Shown here piece after piece: positions 7,409 through 15,422 of a stretch of DNA of 64,000 nt. The DNA is from Holophaga foetida DSM 6591 (GTDB lineage: Bacteria; Acidobacteriota; Holophagae; Holophagales; Holophagaceae), in contig NZ_KI912268.1 of NCBI RefSeq assembly GCF_000242615.2, positions 2,787,666-2,851,665 on the forward strand. The letters run 5' to 3'. A model generated the notes under the pieces. That model was not told the origin of the DNA and made no database searches. It worked only from the letters and a program-made list of their open reading frames with translations. The number at the start of each line of letters is the position of its first letter. The first letter of the stretch is position 1. The position numbers and the translations under genes are program-made.

Positions 7409-8839
7409 ATGAAGCCTGGGTTCGAAGCAGTCATCGGTCTTGAGGTCCACGTCCAGCTGCTGACGCGGTCCAAGATGTTCTGCGCCTGCCGCAACGAGTA
7501 CGGGGGTAAGCCCAATAGCCATACCTGTCCGGTCTGCCTGGCTCTGCCCGGAGCCCTGCCGGTAATGAACGGCGAGGCCGTCCGCATGGCCATCGCCTTC
7601 GGCTTGGCGGTCCACGGAGAGATCCGGGAGGCCAGCCCCTTCTACCGCAAGCAGTACTTCTATCCCGACCTCCCCAAGGGCTACCAGATCACCCAGGGGC
7701 CGGTCGCCATTGTGGAGGAGGGGTGGTTGGAGATCTCCGGGAAGAAGGTGCGCATCGAGCGGGCCCACCTGGAAGAGGACTCCGGCAAGAGCAGCCACGA
7801 GCTGAGCGAAACGAGCTCCCATGTGGATCTCAACCGCGCCGGTGTGCCGCTCCTGGAAATCGTCGGCGGGCCGGATCTCCGTAGTCCCCAGGAGGCCTAC
7901 GACTACCTCAAGACCATGCACCACCTGGTGACCTATCTGGGGATTTGCGACGGCAACATGGAGGAGGGGAGCCTCCGCTGCGACGCCAACGTTTCGGTGC
8001 GCCGGGAGGGAGAGAGCGCCTTCGGTACCCGCGTGGAGGTGAAGAACCTCAACTCCTTCCGCAATGTGAAGCTGGCTCTGGAATACGAGATCGAGCGCCA
8101 GATCGAGCTGGTGGAGCGGGGCGAGGCCTTCGGCCAGGAGACCCGAGGATGGGACGCAGACAAGGGGGAGACCCGGTCCCAGCGGAGCAAGGAGGCGGCC
8201 ATGGATTACCGCTACTTCCCCGAGCCCGACCTGCCGACCCTGAGGGTGACCCCCGAGGAGATCGAGGCTGTGCGGGCCTCCATGCTGGAGTTGCCCGAGG
8301 CCCGCCGGGCCCGTTTCATCGAGACCTTCGGCCTCACGGACTACGAGGCCGGGATGCTCCTCCAGAGCCGGGCCTTCGCGGACTACTTCGAGGCCCTGGC
8401 CCAGGCTTCCGGCAGCGGCAAGCAGGCCTGCAACTGGATGCTGGGGGAACTGAGCCGCACCCTCAACGGCAGGAACATTGGCATCGAGGCCCTGGGCCTG
8501 CACCCGGAGGCCCTGGGGGAGCTGATCCGGCTGGTGGAGGCCAGGACCATCAACCTCAATACCGCCAAGGAATCTGTCTTCCCGGCCCTCCTGGCGGGGG
8601 AGGGGAGCGCTGCCCAGATCGTGGAAGCCAAGGGCCTGGCCCAGGTCTCGGATCTCGGCGCCATCCAGGCCCTGGTGGAGGGCGTGCTGGCGGCCCACCC
8701 CGAACAGCTGGCTCAGTTGAAGGGCGGCAACGTCAAGCTCCGAGGCTTCCTGGTGGGCCAGATCATGAAACAGGGCAAGGGCAAGGTGAATCCCCAGCTG
8801 GTCAACGAGGTGTTGGATGCGTCCCTCGCCCATGGTTGA
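7409..8839 (+). CDS. gatB: Aspartyl/glutamyl-tRNA amidotransferase subunit B
   Basis: GatB is the kinase/transamidation subunit of GatCAB, which turns mischarged Glu-tRNA(Gln) or Asp-tRNA(Asn) into the amidated forms. The ATG at 7409, with an AGG-rich site upstream, gives 476 residues beginning MKPGFEAVIGLEVHVQL; the track's TTG 30 bases earlier is less likely. Family markers: GLEVHVQLLTRSKMFCAC with zinc-binding cysteines, CPVCLALPG, YPDLPKGYQI, and VEVKNLNSFRNV. A C-terminal YqeY-like tail runs from ~330. asnS is also present in the window, so GatCAB may mainly serve Gln-tRNA. gatA and gatC are not here. The 3' end overlaps the next gene by 23 bp. Confidence 0.97.
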   Translation: MKPGFEAVIGLEVHVQLLTRSKMFCACRNEYGGKPNSHTCPVCLALPGALPVMNGEAVRMAIAFGLAVHGEIREASPFYRKQYFYPDLPKGYQITQGPVAIVEEGWLEISGKKVRIERAHLEEDSGKSSHELSETSSHVDLNRAGVPLLEIVGGPDLRSPQEAYDYLKTMHHLVTYLGICDGNMEEGSLRCDANVSVRREGESAFGTRVEVKNLNSFRNVKLALEYEIERQIELVERGEAFGQETRGWDADKGETRSQRSKEAAMDYRYFPEPDLPTLRVTPEEIEAVRASMLELPEARRARFIETFGLTDYEAGMLLQSRAFADYFEALAQASGSGKQACNWMLGELSRTLNGRNIGIEALGLHPEALGELIRLVEARTINLNTAKESVFPALLAGEGSAAQIVEAKGLAQVSDLGAIQALVEGVLAAHPEQLAQLKGGNVKLRGFLVGQIMKQGKGKVNPQLVNEVLDASLAHG

Positions 8840-9098
8840 GCCCCGGCGGCAGCCCCGGAACCGGATCGTCCCCCACGACTGCTTCCGTCAGGTCTACCTT
8901 GGCCAGCTCAGCGATCCCATCTACCCCCCCCACCCCGCACCACCGGAGGTGGAGTTCGATGAGCTGACCCGGGCGGCCCTGGCGGATCCGGACGCCCAGC
9001 ACCTGGAGATGGCACCCACGGCCCCCACCTTCTGGCGCTTTCTGGCCATCATGCTCTTTGCTTTGGTGGCGCTGGGGGTCGTGTTCATTCTGAAGTGA
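8817..9098 (+). CDS. Small tail-anchored membrane protein, unknown
   Basis: 93 residues. The ATG at 8817 is preceded by gagg at ideal spacing and lies inside the end of gatB, implying translational coupling; an internal ATG at 8832 has no such site. The N-terminal ~65 residues are soluble and Pro/Arg-rich (VEPRRQPRNRIVPHDC). The last ~20 residues, FWRFLAIMLFALVALGVVFI, form one membrane helix with almost nothing after it, so a tail-anchored topology is likely. No family was recognised. Its position after gatB may only reflect cotranscription. Confidence 0.65.
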   Translation: MRPSPMVEPRRQPRNRIVPHDCFRQVYLGQLSDPIYPPHPAPPEVEFDELTRAALADPDAQHLEMAPTAPTFWRFLAIMLFALVALGVVFILK

Positions 9099-9121
9099 GC
9101 TGGGAGAGGCACCTCGGGGCT

Positions 9122-9162
9122 GTTTGACAGAAAATGTCCGCCTGTCGGGTGCATGCTATAAA
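9122..9162 (+). promoter_or_regulatory. Candidate promoter of the ATPase-DUF4276 island
   Basis: An extended -10 element, TGCTATAAA, lies at 9154-9162. A TTGACA at 9123-9128 is too far upstream for a standard -35. The nearby gacag/ctgtc pair gives a small inverted repeat. This is the most promoter-like sequence before the 9323 gene. Confidence 0.4.
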
Positions 9163-9186
9163 AGGTCATGAGAAGAGGGTCCGTAA

Positions 9187-9304
9187 ATGGTCAAGTTTAG
9201 CATCTACGATGGTTTGAAGATTCCCGTTTCAGGTGATTCAGAAGGGTCCCCTCCGCAGCTACATTAAGGGAGGAATATCCATTGAGGACATTGCTAAATC
9301 TTGA
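9187..9304 (+). other. Short open frame, possibly a frameshifted remnant
   Basis: ATG at 9187 opens a 26-codon frame, beginning MVKFSIYDGLKIPVS, that stops at 9265-9267. One base off, the frame continues with GPLRSYIKGGISIEDIAKS to a stop at 9302-9304. Joined, the two halves read like a small ~40-residue protein broken by one base. The ending GGISIEDIAK resembles helix-turn-helix or DUF433-type ends, but this is too short to identify. It lies directly before the ATPase gene. Confidence 0.25.
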
Positions 9305-9322
9305 GGGAAAGGGCATCTGATC

Positions 9323-10552
9323 ATGGCTGACCGTCGAAAGCTATCCTCCCCTCGCATCGAGGGCCTGACGGTGCGGAACTACCGCGCCTTGGCAAATGTG
9401 ACGTTTACCAACTTGCGCCCACTAACGGTTTTGTTGGGTCCGAACGGAAGTGGGAAGAGCACAGTTTTCGATGTCTTCGCCTTTTTATCAGAAGCTTTTG
9501 GCTCCGGATTGCGGAAGGCATGGGATCGCCGTGGGCGATTCAAGGAGTTGCGCAGTCGAGGGTGTGAAGGACCCATTGAGTTTGAAATTCGTTACCGGGA
9601 AAAGCACTCCGATCCGATCATTACCTATCACCTGAGCGTAGACGAGAGCCCCAGGGGGCCAGTCGTTGCTGCTGAGTGGCTCCAGTGGCGTCGTGGGGCA
9701 AGCGGGAAACCCTTCCGCTTCTTGGACTTCACGGAAGGAAAGGGAGAGGTGATCTCTGGAGATGCACCTGAGTCCCAGGACAAAAGAATCAAGGAAGAAC
9801 TTGATTCCCCTGAGGCCCTGGCCGTGAATGCCCTGGGCCAACTCGCCAAGCATCCTCGCGTGGCTGCGCTCAGGCGCTTTATTACGGGGTGGAGTCTCTC
9901 CTACTTGACGGCGGATCACACCCGAACCATCCCGGAGGCTGGGCCGCAGGAGCACCTGTCCCAGACCGGCGACAACCTAGCCAACGTCATTCAGTATCTC
10001 CGGGAGCAGCATCCCGACCTGCTAAAGGAAATTCTTGGCAGACTCAAGCAGCGGGTTCCCCGGATGGATCGCGTCGACGCCGACCTTATGGGGGACGGCA
10101 GGCTGCTGCTCTTGCTGAAGGACGCACCCTTCGACCGCCCTATCCTGGCCAAGTGGGCCTCGGACGGAACACTCAAGATGTTGGCCTATCTTGTAGCGCT
10201 CTACGACCCCGCGCCGCCTGCATTGCTGGGGCTGGAGGAACCCGAGAACCATCTCCATCCTCGCCTCCTCTATGAACTGGCGGAGGAGTGCCGGGAGGCT
10301 TCCGGGGGCAGCCAGCTCATCGTGACCTCTCATAGCCCTTTTTTCCTGAACGCCATGAGGCCGGAAGAAGTCTGGGTGCTCAACCGGAACGCCAAGGGCT
10401 ACACAGAGGCATTCCGGGCGGATGAGCTGATGGGAATCCCTGAGCATGTCTCCGCCGGGGGCAAGCTCGGTCAGCTGTGGATGGAGGGATTCTTTGGAGT
10501 TGGGGATCCCACGCGACCGGACCTCACCCCACTCAAGGTCAGGAAGGGGTGA
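9323..10552 (+). CDS. AAA/ABC-type ATPase (AAA_21/OLD-like), putative defence component
   Basis: 409-residue ATPase of the RecF/SMC/OLD-like class. N-terminal strand [14 protein letters not shown], Walker [10 protein letters not shown] (39-47), a signature-like segment [11 protein letters not shown] (~283), Walker [14 protein letters not shown] (~305), and the H-loop [11 protein letters not shown] (~335). No TOPRIM domain is fused; a TOPRIM-like DUF4276 protein is encoded 3 bp downstream. Such ATPase plus TOPRIM-like pairs (OLD, Gabija and PARIS types) are known anti-phage or conflict systems. Codon use here is less GC-biased than in the neighbouring leuS and gatB genes, suggesting transfer. 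A DNA-end or invader-sensing role is inferred from family context only. Confidence 0.85.
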   Translation: MADRRKLSSPRIEGLTVRNYRALANVTFTNLRPLTVLLGPNGSGKSTVFDVFAFLSEAFGSGLRKAWDRRGRFKELRSRGCEGPIEFEIRYREKHSDPIITYHLSVDESPRGPVVAAEWLQWRRGASGKPFRFLDFTEGKGEVISGDAPESQDKRIKEELDSPEALAVNALGQLAKHPRVAALRRFITGWSLSYLTADHTRTIPEAGPQEHLSQTGDNLANVIQYLREQHPDLLKEILGRLKQRVPRMDRVDADLMGDGRLLLLLKDAPFDRPILAKWASDGTLKMLAYLVALYDPAPPALLGLEEPENHLHPRLLYELAEECREASGGSQLIVTSHSPFFLNAMRPEEVWVLNRNAKGYTEAFRADELMGIPEHVSAGGKLGQLWMEGFFGVGDPTRPDLTPLKVRKG

Positions 10553-10555
10553 GCC

Positions 10556-11158
10556 ATGCATGTGGAATTCCTTCTTGAGGAGCCTTCTGCAGAGGCGGCC
10601 TTGGGCTTGCTTCTCCCGAAGTTGCTTCCCGCTGGTACACGGTTTGAACTCCGGAATCTCCACGATAAAGGCAACCTGCTAAGCAACCTCCAGAATCGCC
10701 TTCGAGGCTTGGCATCCCAGCAGATTCCCGACTTACGGATTGTTGTGCTTGTCGATCGTGATGATAGCTCCTGTCAGTTATTGAAGCAGAAGCTGGAGGA
10801 TACTGCGGCGGCGGTGGGTCTTCCCACGAAGTCGTCAGCCAATGGAGGATCGTTTGTGGTGCTGAACCGCATCGCGATCGAGGAACTGGAGGCATGGTTT
10901 TTCGGTGATGTCGAGGCTCTCCGTGCTGCCTACCCAAAGGTCCCTGCCACCCTGGGAAGCCAAGCCCGGTATCGAGATCCTGATGCGATTGTTGGTGGAA
11001 CATGGGAAGCACTTGAACGCGTGCTCCAGGGCAAGGGCTATCACCGCGGCGGGCTTCAGAAGATCAAAGCTGCCAAGGAGATCGCGGCCCATATGGACCC
11101 CGCTCGGAACCGCTCCAGGAGCTTTCGGGTATTCATGGAAGGACTTGCCGCCTTATGA
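10556..11158 (+). CDS. DUF4276 family protein (TOPRIM-like)
   Basis: 200 residues. The family is recognised by the N-terminal HVEFLLEEPSAEAALGLLLP, the acidic segment IVVLVDRDDSS (~65-75) and NRIAIEELEAWFFGD (~100-114). This arrangement of an early Glu and a D-R-D-D strand end fits a TOPRIM-like nuclease/primase fold. The ATG lies 3 bp after the ATPase stop, so the two are cotranscribed and presumably interact. C-terminal half basic (RSRSFRVFM). In the Gabija/OLD/PARIS logic the ATPase senses and the TOPRIM-like partner acts as effector; for this exact pair that is an inference. Followed by 232 bp without a clear gene. Confidence 0.82.
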   Translation: MHVEFLLEEPSAEAALGLLLPKLLPAGTRFELRNLHDKGNLLSNLQNRLRGLASQQIPDLRIVVLVDRDDSSCQLLKQKLEDTAAAVGLPTKSSANGGSFVVLNRIAIEELEAWFFGDVEALRAAYPKVPATLGSQARYRDPDAIVGGTWEALERVLQGKGYHRGGLQKIKAAKEIAAHMDPARNRSRSFRVFMEGLAAL

Positions 11159-11390
11159 ACGCTCCCGAAACCCCTACGATGTAAGGCTCTGTGCCCCATG
11201 CCATCTCCGAGGCTGTTTCCGTATCCTCCCGACAGGCAGGATGGGGTGGCTCTGACAGTGCTTGAGTCGGCGGAGGCCATTGCCGGAGACCTGGACTGAG
11301 TGGGGTTCTGGGGATTCGGGCCGCTGTACGCGATGCCCCCCGCGCTAAACTGATGGTTTGAAACTTTGGCCGATGCGCTCTGGAGTAGTC
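11159..11390. other. Spacer between the ATPase-DUF4276 island and leuS
   Basis: Holds a 33-codon frame from 11198 (MPSPRLFPYPPDRQ...) that ends at the TGA before 11300. It has no clear ribosome site and no recognised product; it may be the tail of a lost gene. The leuS promoter presumably lies in the second half. Confidence 0.3.
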
Positions 11391-13844
11391 ATGCCCTTCG
11401 ATCCCCTGCAGCAGGAAACCCAGATCCAGTCCCGCTGGATGGATGCTCGCGCCTTTGCGTCCCCCTCTGCGGCGGCGCTGTCCGAGCAGGCGAAGAAGTT
11501 CTACATGCTGGTGATGCTGCCCTATCCCAGCGGCCGCATCCACATGGGGCACGTGCGCAACTACACCCTGGGGGATGTGGTGGCCCGTTTCCGCCGCATG
11601 AAGGGCTATCACGTCATGCACCCGCTGGGGTGGGACTCCTTTGGCATGCCTGCTGAGAATGCGGCCATCAAGAACAACATCCACCCCGCCGTCTGGACCC
11701 GGGCCAACATCCAGGAGATGAAGGGCCAGATCCAGAAGATGGGCATCAGCTACGACTGGGAGCGGGAGATCGCCACCTTCCAGGAGGACTACTACCGTTG
11801 GAACCAGTGGCTCTTTCTCAAGATGTGGGAGCGCGGTGACGTCTTCCGGGCCCACCGCAACGTGAACTGGTGCGAGGAGCTGGGCACGGTGCTGGCCAAC
11901 GAGCAGGTGGTGGACGGCAAGGACGAGCGCACGGGCTTCCCCGTGGTGCAGAAGCCCATGGAACAGTATTTCTACGCCATCTCCAAGTACTCCCAGGAGC
12001 TGCTGGACGGCCACGATCAGCTGGACTGGCCCGAGAACGTCAAGGCCATGCAGCGCCACTGGATCGGCCGCAGCGAGGGGGCCCGCCTGAGCTTCGACCT
12101 GACGAGCGGCGACACCATCCAGGTCTTCACCACCCGCCTCGACACCCTCTTCGGCGTGAGCTTCATGGCCCTCTCCACGGAGCATCCTGTCATCGAAGAG
12201 GCTGCGAAGACGGACCCCGCCCTCAAGGCCTTCTGCGACCAGGTGGCGGGCATGAGCCGGGAGGACCGCCTGATGTCCGACATCAAGCTGGGCCACCGCT
12301 CCGCCATCGAGGCCATCCACCCCTTCACCGGGGAGAAGGTGCCGGTCTTCGCCGCCAACTACGTCCTGATGGACTACGGCACCGGCGCCGTCATGGGCGT
12401 CCCCGTCCACGACGAGCGGGACCACGCCTTCGCCGTGAAATACGGGGTACCCATCCTGCAGGTCATCGCCCCCACGGACGGTCACGAAATCAAGGCCGAC
12501 GAGTGCTTCGCCGATGACGGCGTGCTCATCAACAGCGGTGAGTTCACGGGCATGACCACGGATGCCGCTGTGAAAGCCATGGTTGAGTCGCTCGGCGCGG
12601 CACGCGCCGAGCAGGCCATCACCTTCAAGCTCAAGGACTGGGGCCTCTCCCGCCAGCGCTATTGGGGCACCCCCATTCCCACCATCCACTGCCCTGTCTG
12701 CGGTGTGGTGCCTGAGAAGGCTGAGAACCTGCCGGTGCGCCTGCCGGAGGATGTGGAATTCCACGGCCGGGGCGCCAGCCCCCTGACCACCTCCCGGGCC
12801 TTCCTGGACTGCACCTGCCCCCAGTGTGGCGCGGCGGCCACCCGGGAAACGGACACCATGGACACCTTCGTGGACTCCAGCTGGTACTGGATGCGCTACC
12901 TGGATCCCAAGAACGACCAAGCCCCCTTTGCGAAGGCCGAGGCGGACGCCTGGATGCCCGTGGACCTCTACATCGGGGGCATCGAGCATGCCACCATGCA
13001 CCTCATCTACGCCCGCTACTTCTTCAAGGTCCTGCGGGACCTGGGGCTGGCCAGCGGGGACGAGCCCTTCAAGAAGCTGATCTGCCAGGGCATGGTGCTC
13101 AAAGACGGCTTCAAGATGTCCAAATCCAAGGGCAACATCGTGGACCCCGATGCGGTCATCGCCAAGTACGGTGCGGACGCCCTGCGCCTCTTCATGATCT
13201 TCGCGGCCCCCATCGAGAAGGAGATCGACTGGACCGGCTTCGAGGGCATCGAGGGCGCCACCCGCTTCCTCAAGCGGGTCACCCGCATGGTGGACGAGCA
13301 CACCGTCTGCGGTGAGGCCCTGCCCGCCAAGGAACAGCTCTCCAAGGAAGAGAAGGAGCTGCTGCGCAAGCTGCACCTCATGATCCACCGCATCACCGAC
13401 GACCTGGAGACCCGCTACTCCTTCAACACCCTGGTCTCGGGCCTCATGGAACTGGCCAACGCTCTCGCGGACCTGCCCGCCGACGCCCCCCACCGCGGGC
13501 CCGTGATGCAGCACGCCCTCAGCGCCTTCGTGCGCCTCCTCTCCCCGGCGGCTCCCCACTTGGCAGAGCAGCTCTGGGAGCAGCTGGGCGGCACGGGCTT
13601 CTGCATGCACGCCACCTGGCCCGAGGCCCAGGAGGCCTACATGAGCAGTGAGGAGGTCACGGTGGTGGTGCAGGTCAATGGCAAGGTCCGGGGCCGAGTC
13701 ACCCTCAGCCCCAATGCCACCGATGACGAGCGCCGCGCCGCCGCCCTGGCCTGCCCCGAGGCCCAGCCCCACCTGGTTGGCAAGGAGGTGGTGAAGGTCG
13801 TCATCCCCCCCGGCGGGAAGCTCATCAGCGTGGTGGTGAAGTAG
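11391..13844 (+). CDS. leuS: Leucyl-tRNA synthetase
   Basis: Class I synthetase charging tRNA(Leu). The ATG at 11391, with tggag six bases upstream, gives 817 residues of bacterial type. The HIGH motif occurs within PYPSGRIHMGHVRNY (~42) and the KMSKS loop within GFKMSKSKGN (~585). The CP1 editing domain between them shows the threonine-rich FTTRLDTLFGV and GTGAVMGVPVHDERD. The C-terminal anticodon and leucine-specific parts end in QVNGKVRGRV and IPPGGKLISVVVK. Single gene with its own terminator at 13876. Nothing unusual. Confidence 0.98.
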   Translation: MPFDPLQQETQIQSRWMDARAFASPSAAALSEQAKKFYMLVMLPYPSGRIHMGHVRNYTLGDVVARFRRMKGYHVMHPLGWDSFGMPAENAAIKNNIHPAVWTRANIQEMKGQIQKMGISYDWEREIATFQEDYYRWNQWLFLKMWERGDVFRAHRNVNWCEELGTVLANEQVVDGKDERTGFPVVQKPMEQYFYAISKYSQELLDGHDQLDWPENVKAMQRHWIGRSEGARLSFDLTSGDTIQVFTTRLDTLFGVSFMALSTEHPVIEEAAKTDPALKAFCDQVAGMSREDRLMSDIKLGHRSAIEAIHPFTGEKVPVFAANYVLMDYGTGAVMGVPVHDERDHAFAVKYGVPILQVIAPTDGHEIKADECFADDGVLINSGEFTGMTTDAAVKAMVESLGAARAEQAITFKLKDWGLSRQRYWGTPIPTIHCPVCGVVPEKAENLPVRLPEDVEFHGRGASPLTTSRAFLDCTCPQCGAAATRETDTMDTFVDSSWYWMRYLDPKNDQAPFAKAEADAWMPVDLYIGGIEHATMHLIYARYFFKVLRDLGLASGDEPFKKLICQGMVLKDGFKMSKSKGNIVDPDAVIAKYGADALRLFMIFAAPIEKEIDWTGFEGIEGATRFLKRVTRMVDEHTVCGEALPAKEQLSKEEKELLRKLHLMIHRITDDLETRYSFNTLVSGLMELANALADLPADAPHRGPVMQHALSAFVRLLSPAAPHLAEQLWEQLGGTGFCMHATWPEAQEAYMSSEEVTVVVQVNGKVRGRVTLSPNATDDERRAAALACPEAQPHLVGKEVVKVVIPPGGKLISVVVK

Positions 13845-13875
13845 GCAAGGTTTCCGGCAACCGGGACTGGATAGA

Positions 13876-13903
13876 GGGCCTGGGTTGGTTCCCAGGCCCT
13901 TTT
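13876..13903 (+). terminator. Rho-independent terminator of leuS
   Basis: A nine-base perfect stem, gggcctggg / cccaggccc, with the loop ttggtt, followed by tttt at 13900-13903, about 30 bp after the leuS stop. Confidence 0.85.
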
Positions 13904-13979
13904 GATGGGGCTCAGCGGATGGCGACATTCCTGAATACAGCTTGGTCTTCCTGGCTGTCGAGGGAGATCATGGCAAGGC

Positions 13980-14495
13980 CTACATCTGAGGCGGTACCAA
14001 GCTGGCCTTCGCCTTCCATGGCTTCCACACGGACAGCAGGGCGGCGAAGACGATGGTCAGTGCCTGGGCGGTGCCCCAGATGGCCAGCATGTCCTGGCTG
14101 TGCTGGTAGGCGGCGTTCCCGAAGGAGGCGATGCCTTGGGTCCTGGAGATCTCCGGCAGGCTGTTGAGCCAGGGGCCCAGCCAGAAGGTGCCGAAGATGA
14201 CCCCGAAGAGGTTGATGACCCACTTGAGAGCGATCCAGCGGTGCTTGATCCAGCCCCAGTGGGTGAAGACCGAATAGACCAGCCCCGTCAGGAGGCAGCC
14301 CATGGCTCCGGGGATGATGATGAGGTCGTCCACGAACTTCTTGGCCAGGTTGGTGCCGTAGAGGGCCTGGCCGTCCTGGGCGTGGAGGAAGAAGTTCATG
14401 AGGACCACTGTGACGGCCCCGCCCACCCAGAGGGCTGCGAAGAAGAGGTGGACGCACTTGAGCCACTTCTGGCCGTTGGGTGTCAGGATCTTCAT
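13980..14495 (-). CDS. Integral membrane protein, DUF2269-like
   Basis: 171 residues from the ATG at 14495, which has ggagg upstream; the longer frame to 14561 runs through untranslated-looking DNA. About four hydrophobic helices: VHLFFAALWVGGAVTVVLMN, LIIIPGAMGCLLTGLVYSVF, WVINLFGVIFGTFWLGPWLN and ALTIVFAALLSVW. The HLFFAALWVGGA opening and the G-x-x-L-T-G-L segment resemble the DUF2269 family of small multi-helix proteins, whose function is not established. A soluble loop with PEISRTQGIASFGNAAYQHS lies before the last helix. Monocistronic. Confidence 0.75.
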   Translation of the reverse strand: MKILTPNGQKWLKCVHLFFAALWVGGAVTVVLMNFFLHAQDGQALYGTNLAKKFVDDLIIIPGAMGCLLTGLVYSVFTHWGWIKHRWIALKWVINLFGVIFGTFWLGPWLNSLPEISRTQGIASFGNAAYQHSQDMLAIWGTAQALTIVFAALLSVWKPWKAKASLVPPQM

Positions 14496-14559
14496 GCCGG
14501 CCTCCAGTGCGGAACCTGGGGATATCCTGCCCCAGCCTTGAGCTGACGTCAAAAGAGTC

Positions 14560-14706
14560 AACGCAGAGGGCGCGGAGAAAAGATGCGAGGGCGCAGAGGA
14601 AAAGCAAAAAACGGCCGAATCTTATCCCCCTGTTCCCTGCTTTCTTTACCTCGCTTTTTATCTTTTCTCTGCGCCCTTTCTCTTCCTCCTCCGCGCCCTC
14701 TGCGTT
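14560..14706. repeat. Imperfect inverted repeat of the cgcagaggg type
   Basis: Two ~45-base arms (14560-14604 and 14662-14706) are inverted copies, identical over the outer 18 bases (aacgcagagggcgcggag) and again at the inner ends, around a ~57-base centre. The units are close variants of those at 1354-1420. The repeat fills the gap between two minus-strand genes. Confidence 0.8.
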
Positions 14707-14753
14707 CCAGCCTTTTGGGATGCCTGAACTCTGCGCATGGCAGCGAATGGGAT

Positions 14754-15296
14754 TCAGTCCTCCCGGAGCGGGTAGAGCAGGTTGTCCTCGACGCGGTAGA
14801 GCAGGGGTGCCACCTGCACCTTGGGGTAGCGCATGCGAAGGCGCTTGGCCTCCGAAAGCACGAAGTCGATCTCGTTGTGGATCTCGAACATGGGAGCGAA
14901 GTTCATGAAGTGGTGCTCGGCCCACTCCCTGTCCCAGCCCGCATTCTCCATGAGACCGGTGATGAAGGCCTCCCGCTGGTCCATGAGGTTCGTCATGCCG
15001 CAGTGGGTGTGGCCCAGGAGGGCGACTGTCTGTATGCCCCCCACGCCGATGGCGTAGGAGACCTTGAACTCGCTGTGGCGGAGGTTGCCCCCCCCCGTGC
15101 GCAGGATGTAGGCGAAGTTGTCCGGGATGTGGAGGTGCTTGCGGTTGTCCATGCACATCCCGATCAGGATCCGGGGAGCGGGTACCGGAATCAGGGGGGC
15201 GTCCAGGTTGTGATAGCGCAGCAACTCCTCCAGGGGAGTGCCCCGGTAGGAATCTGGGATCTGGGAATCGTTGGCGACGGTGATCAAGCGGTCCAT
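14754..15296 (-). CDS. Beta-class carbonic anhydrase
   Basis: Interconverts CO2 and bicarbonate. It has 180 residues. The zinc-site motifs of the beta class are visible: C-x-D-x-R in MCMDNRK (~48-52) and H-x-x-C in LLGHTHCGM (~95-98). RTGGGNLR is the substrate-binding loop. The protein is at the short end for the family, lacking a long N-terminal helix, as in other bacterial minimal forms. ATG with aagg upstream. It stands alone between the membrane protein gene and a divergent hydrolase. Confidence 0.88.
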   Translation of the reverse strand: MDRLITVANDSQIPDSYRGTPLEELLRYHNLDAPLIPVPAPRILIGMCMDNRKHLHIPDNFAYILRTGGGNLRHSEFKVSYAIGVGGIQTVALLGHTHCGMTNLMDQREAFITGLMENAGWDREWAEHHFMNFAPMFEIHNEIDFVLSEAKRLRMRYPKVQVAPLLYRVEDNLLYPLRED

Positions 15297-15386
15297 AGAC
15301 CTTGATGATAGCCCGGGGGGGGGAAGCCCTTCTGCAGGAGTTTTTGCTTGCCCCGGGGGTGTTGTGAAGGATAAATTGGTTACACG

Positions 15387-15406
15387 ACTTACTCAATTGA
15401 TTAAGT
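15387..15406. promoter_or_regulatory. Palindromic operator-like site
   Basis: acttactcaattgattaagt is a 20-base near-perfect palindrome (9 of 10 pairs) centred on caattg, 16 bp before the ATG of the CocE-type hydrolase and AT-rich against its surroundings. It looks like an operator for a dimeric repressor (TetR/MarR type), but no regulator gene is adjacent. Confidence 0.45.
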
Positions 15407-15422
15407 GACTTGGAATGGGCTT

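Noticed and set aside
11133..13928. 931-codon minus-strand frame opposite leuS
   Set aside because: It is the antisense shadow of leuS, with a Gly/Val/His/Leu-rich product typical of such shadows and no domain.
13912..15396. Long minus-strand open frame of 494 codons
   Set aside because: It overlaps the carbonic anhydrase and membrane protein genes in other frames, with low-complexity composition and no start signal; it is a shadow of GC-rich coding DNA.
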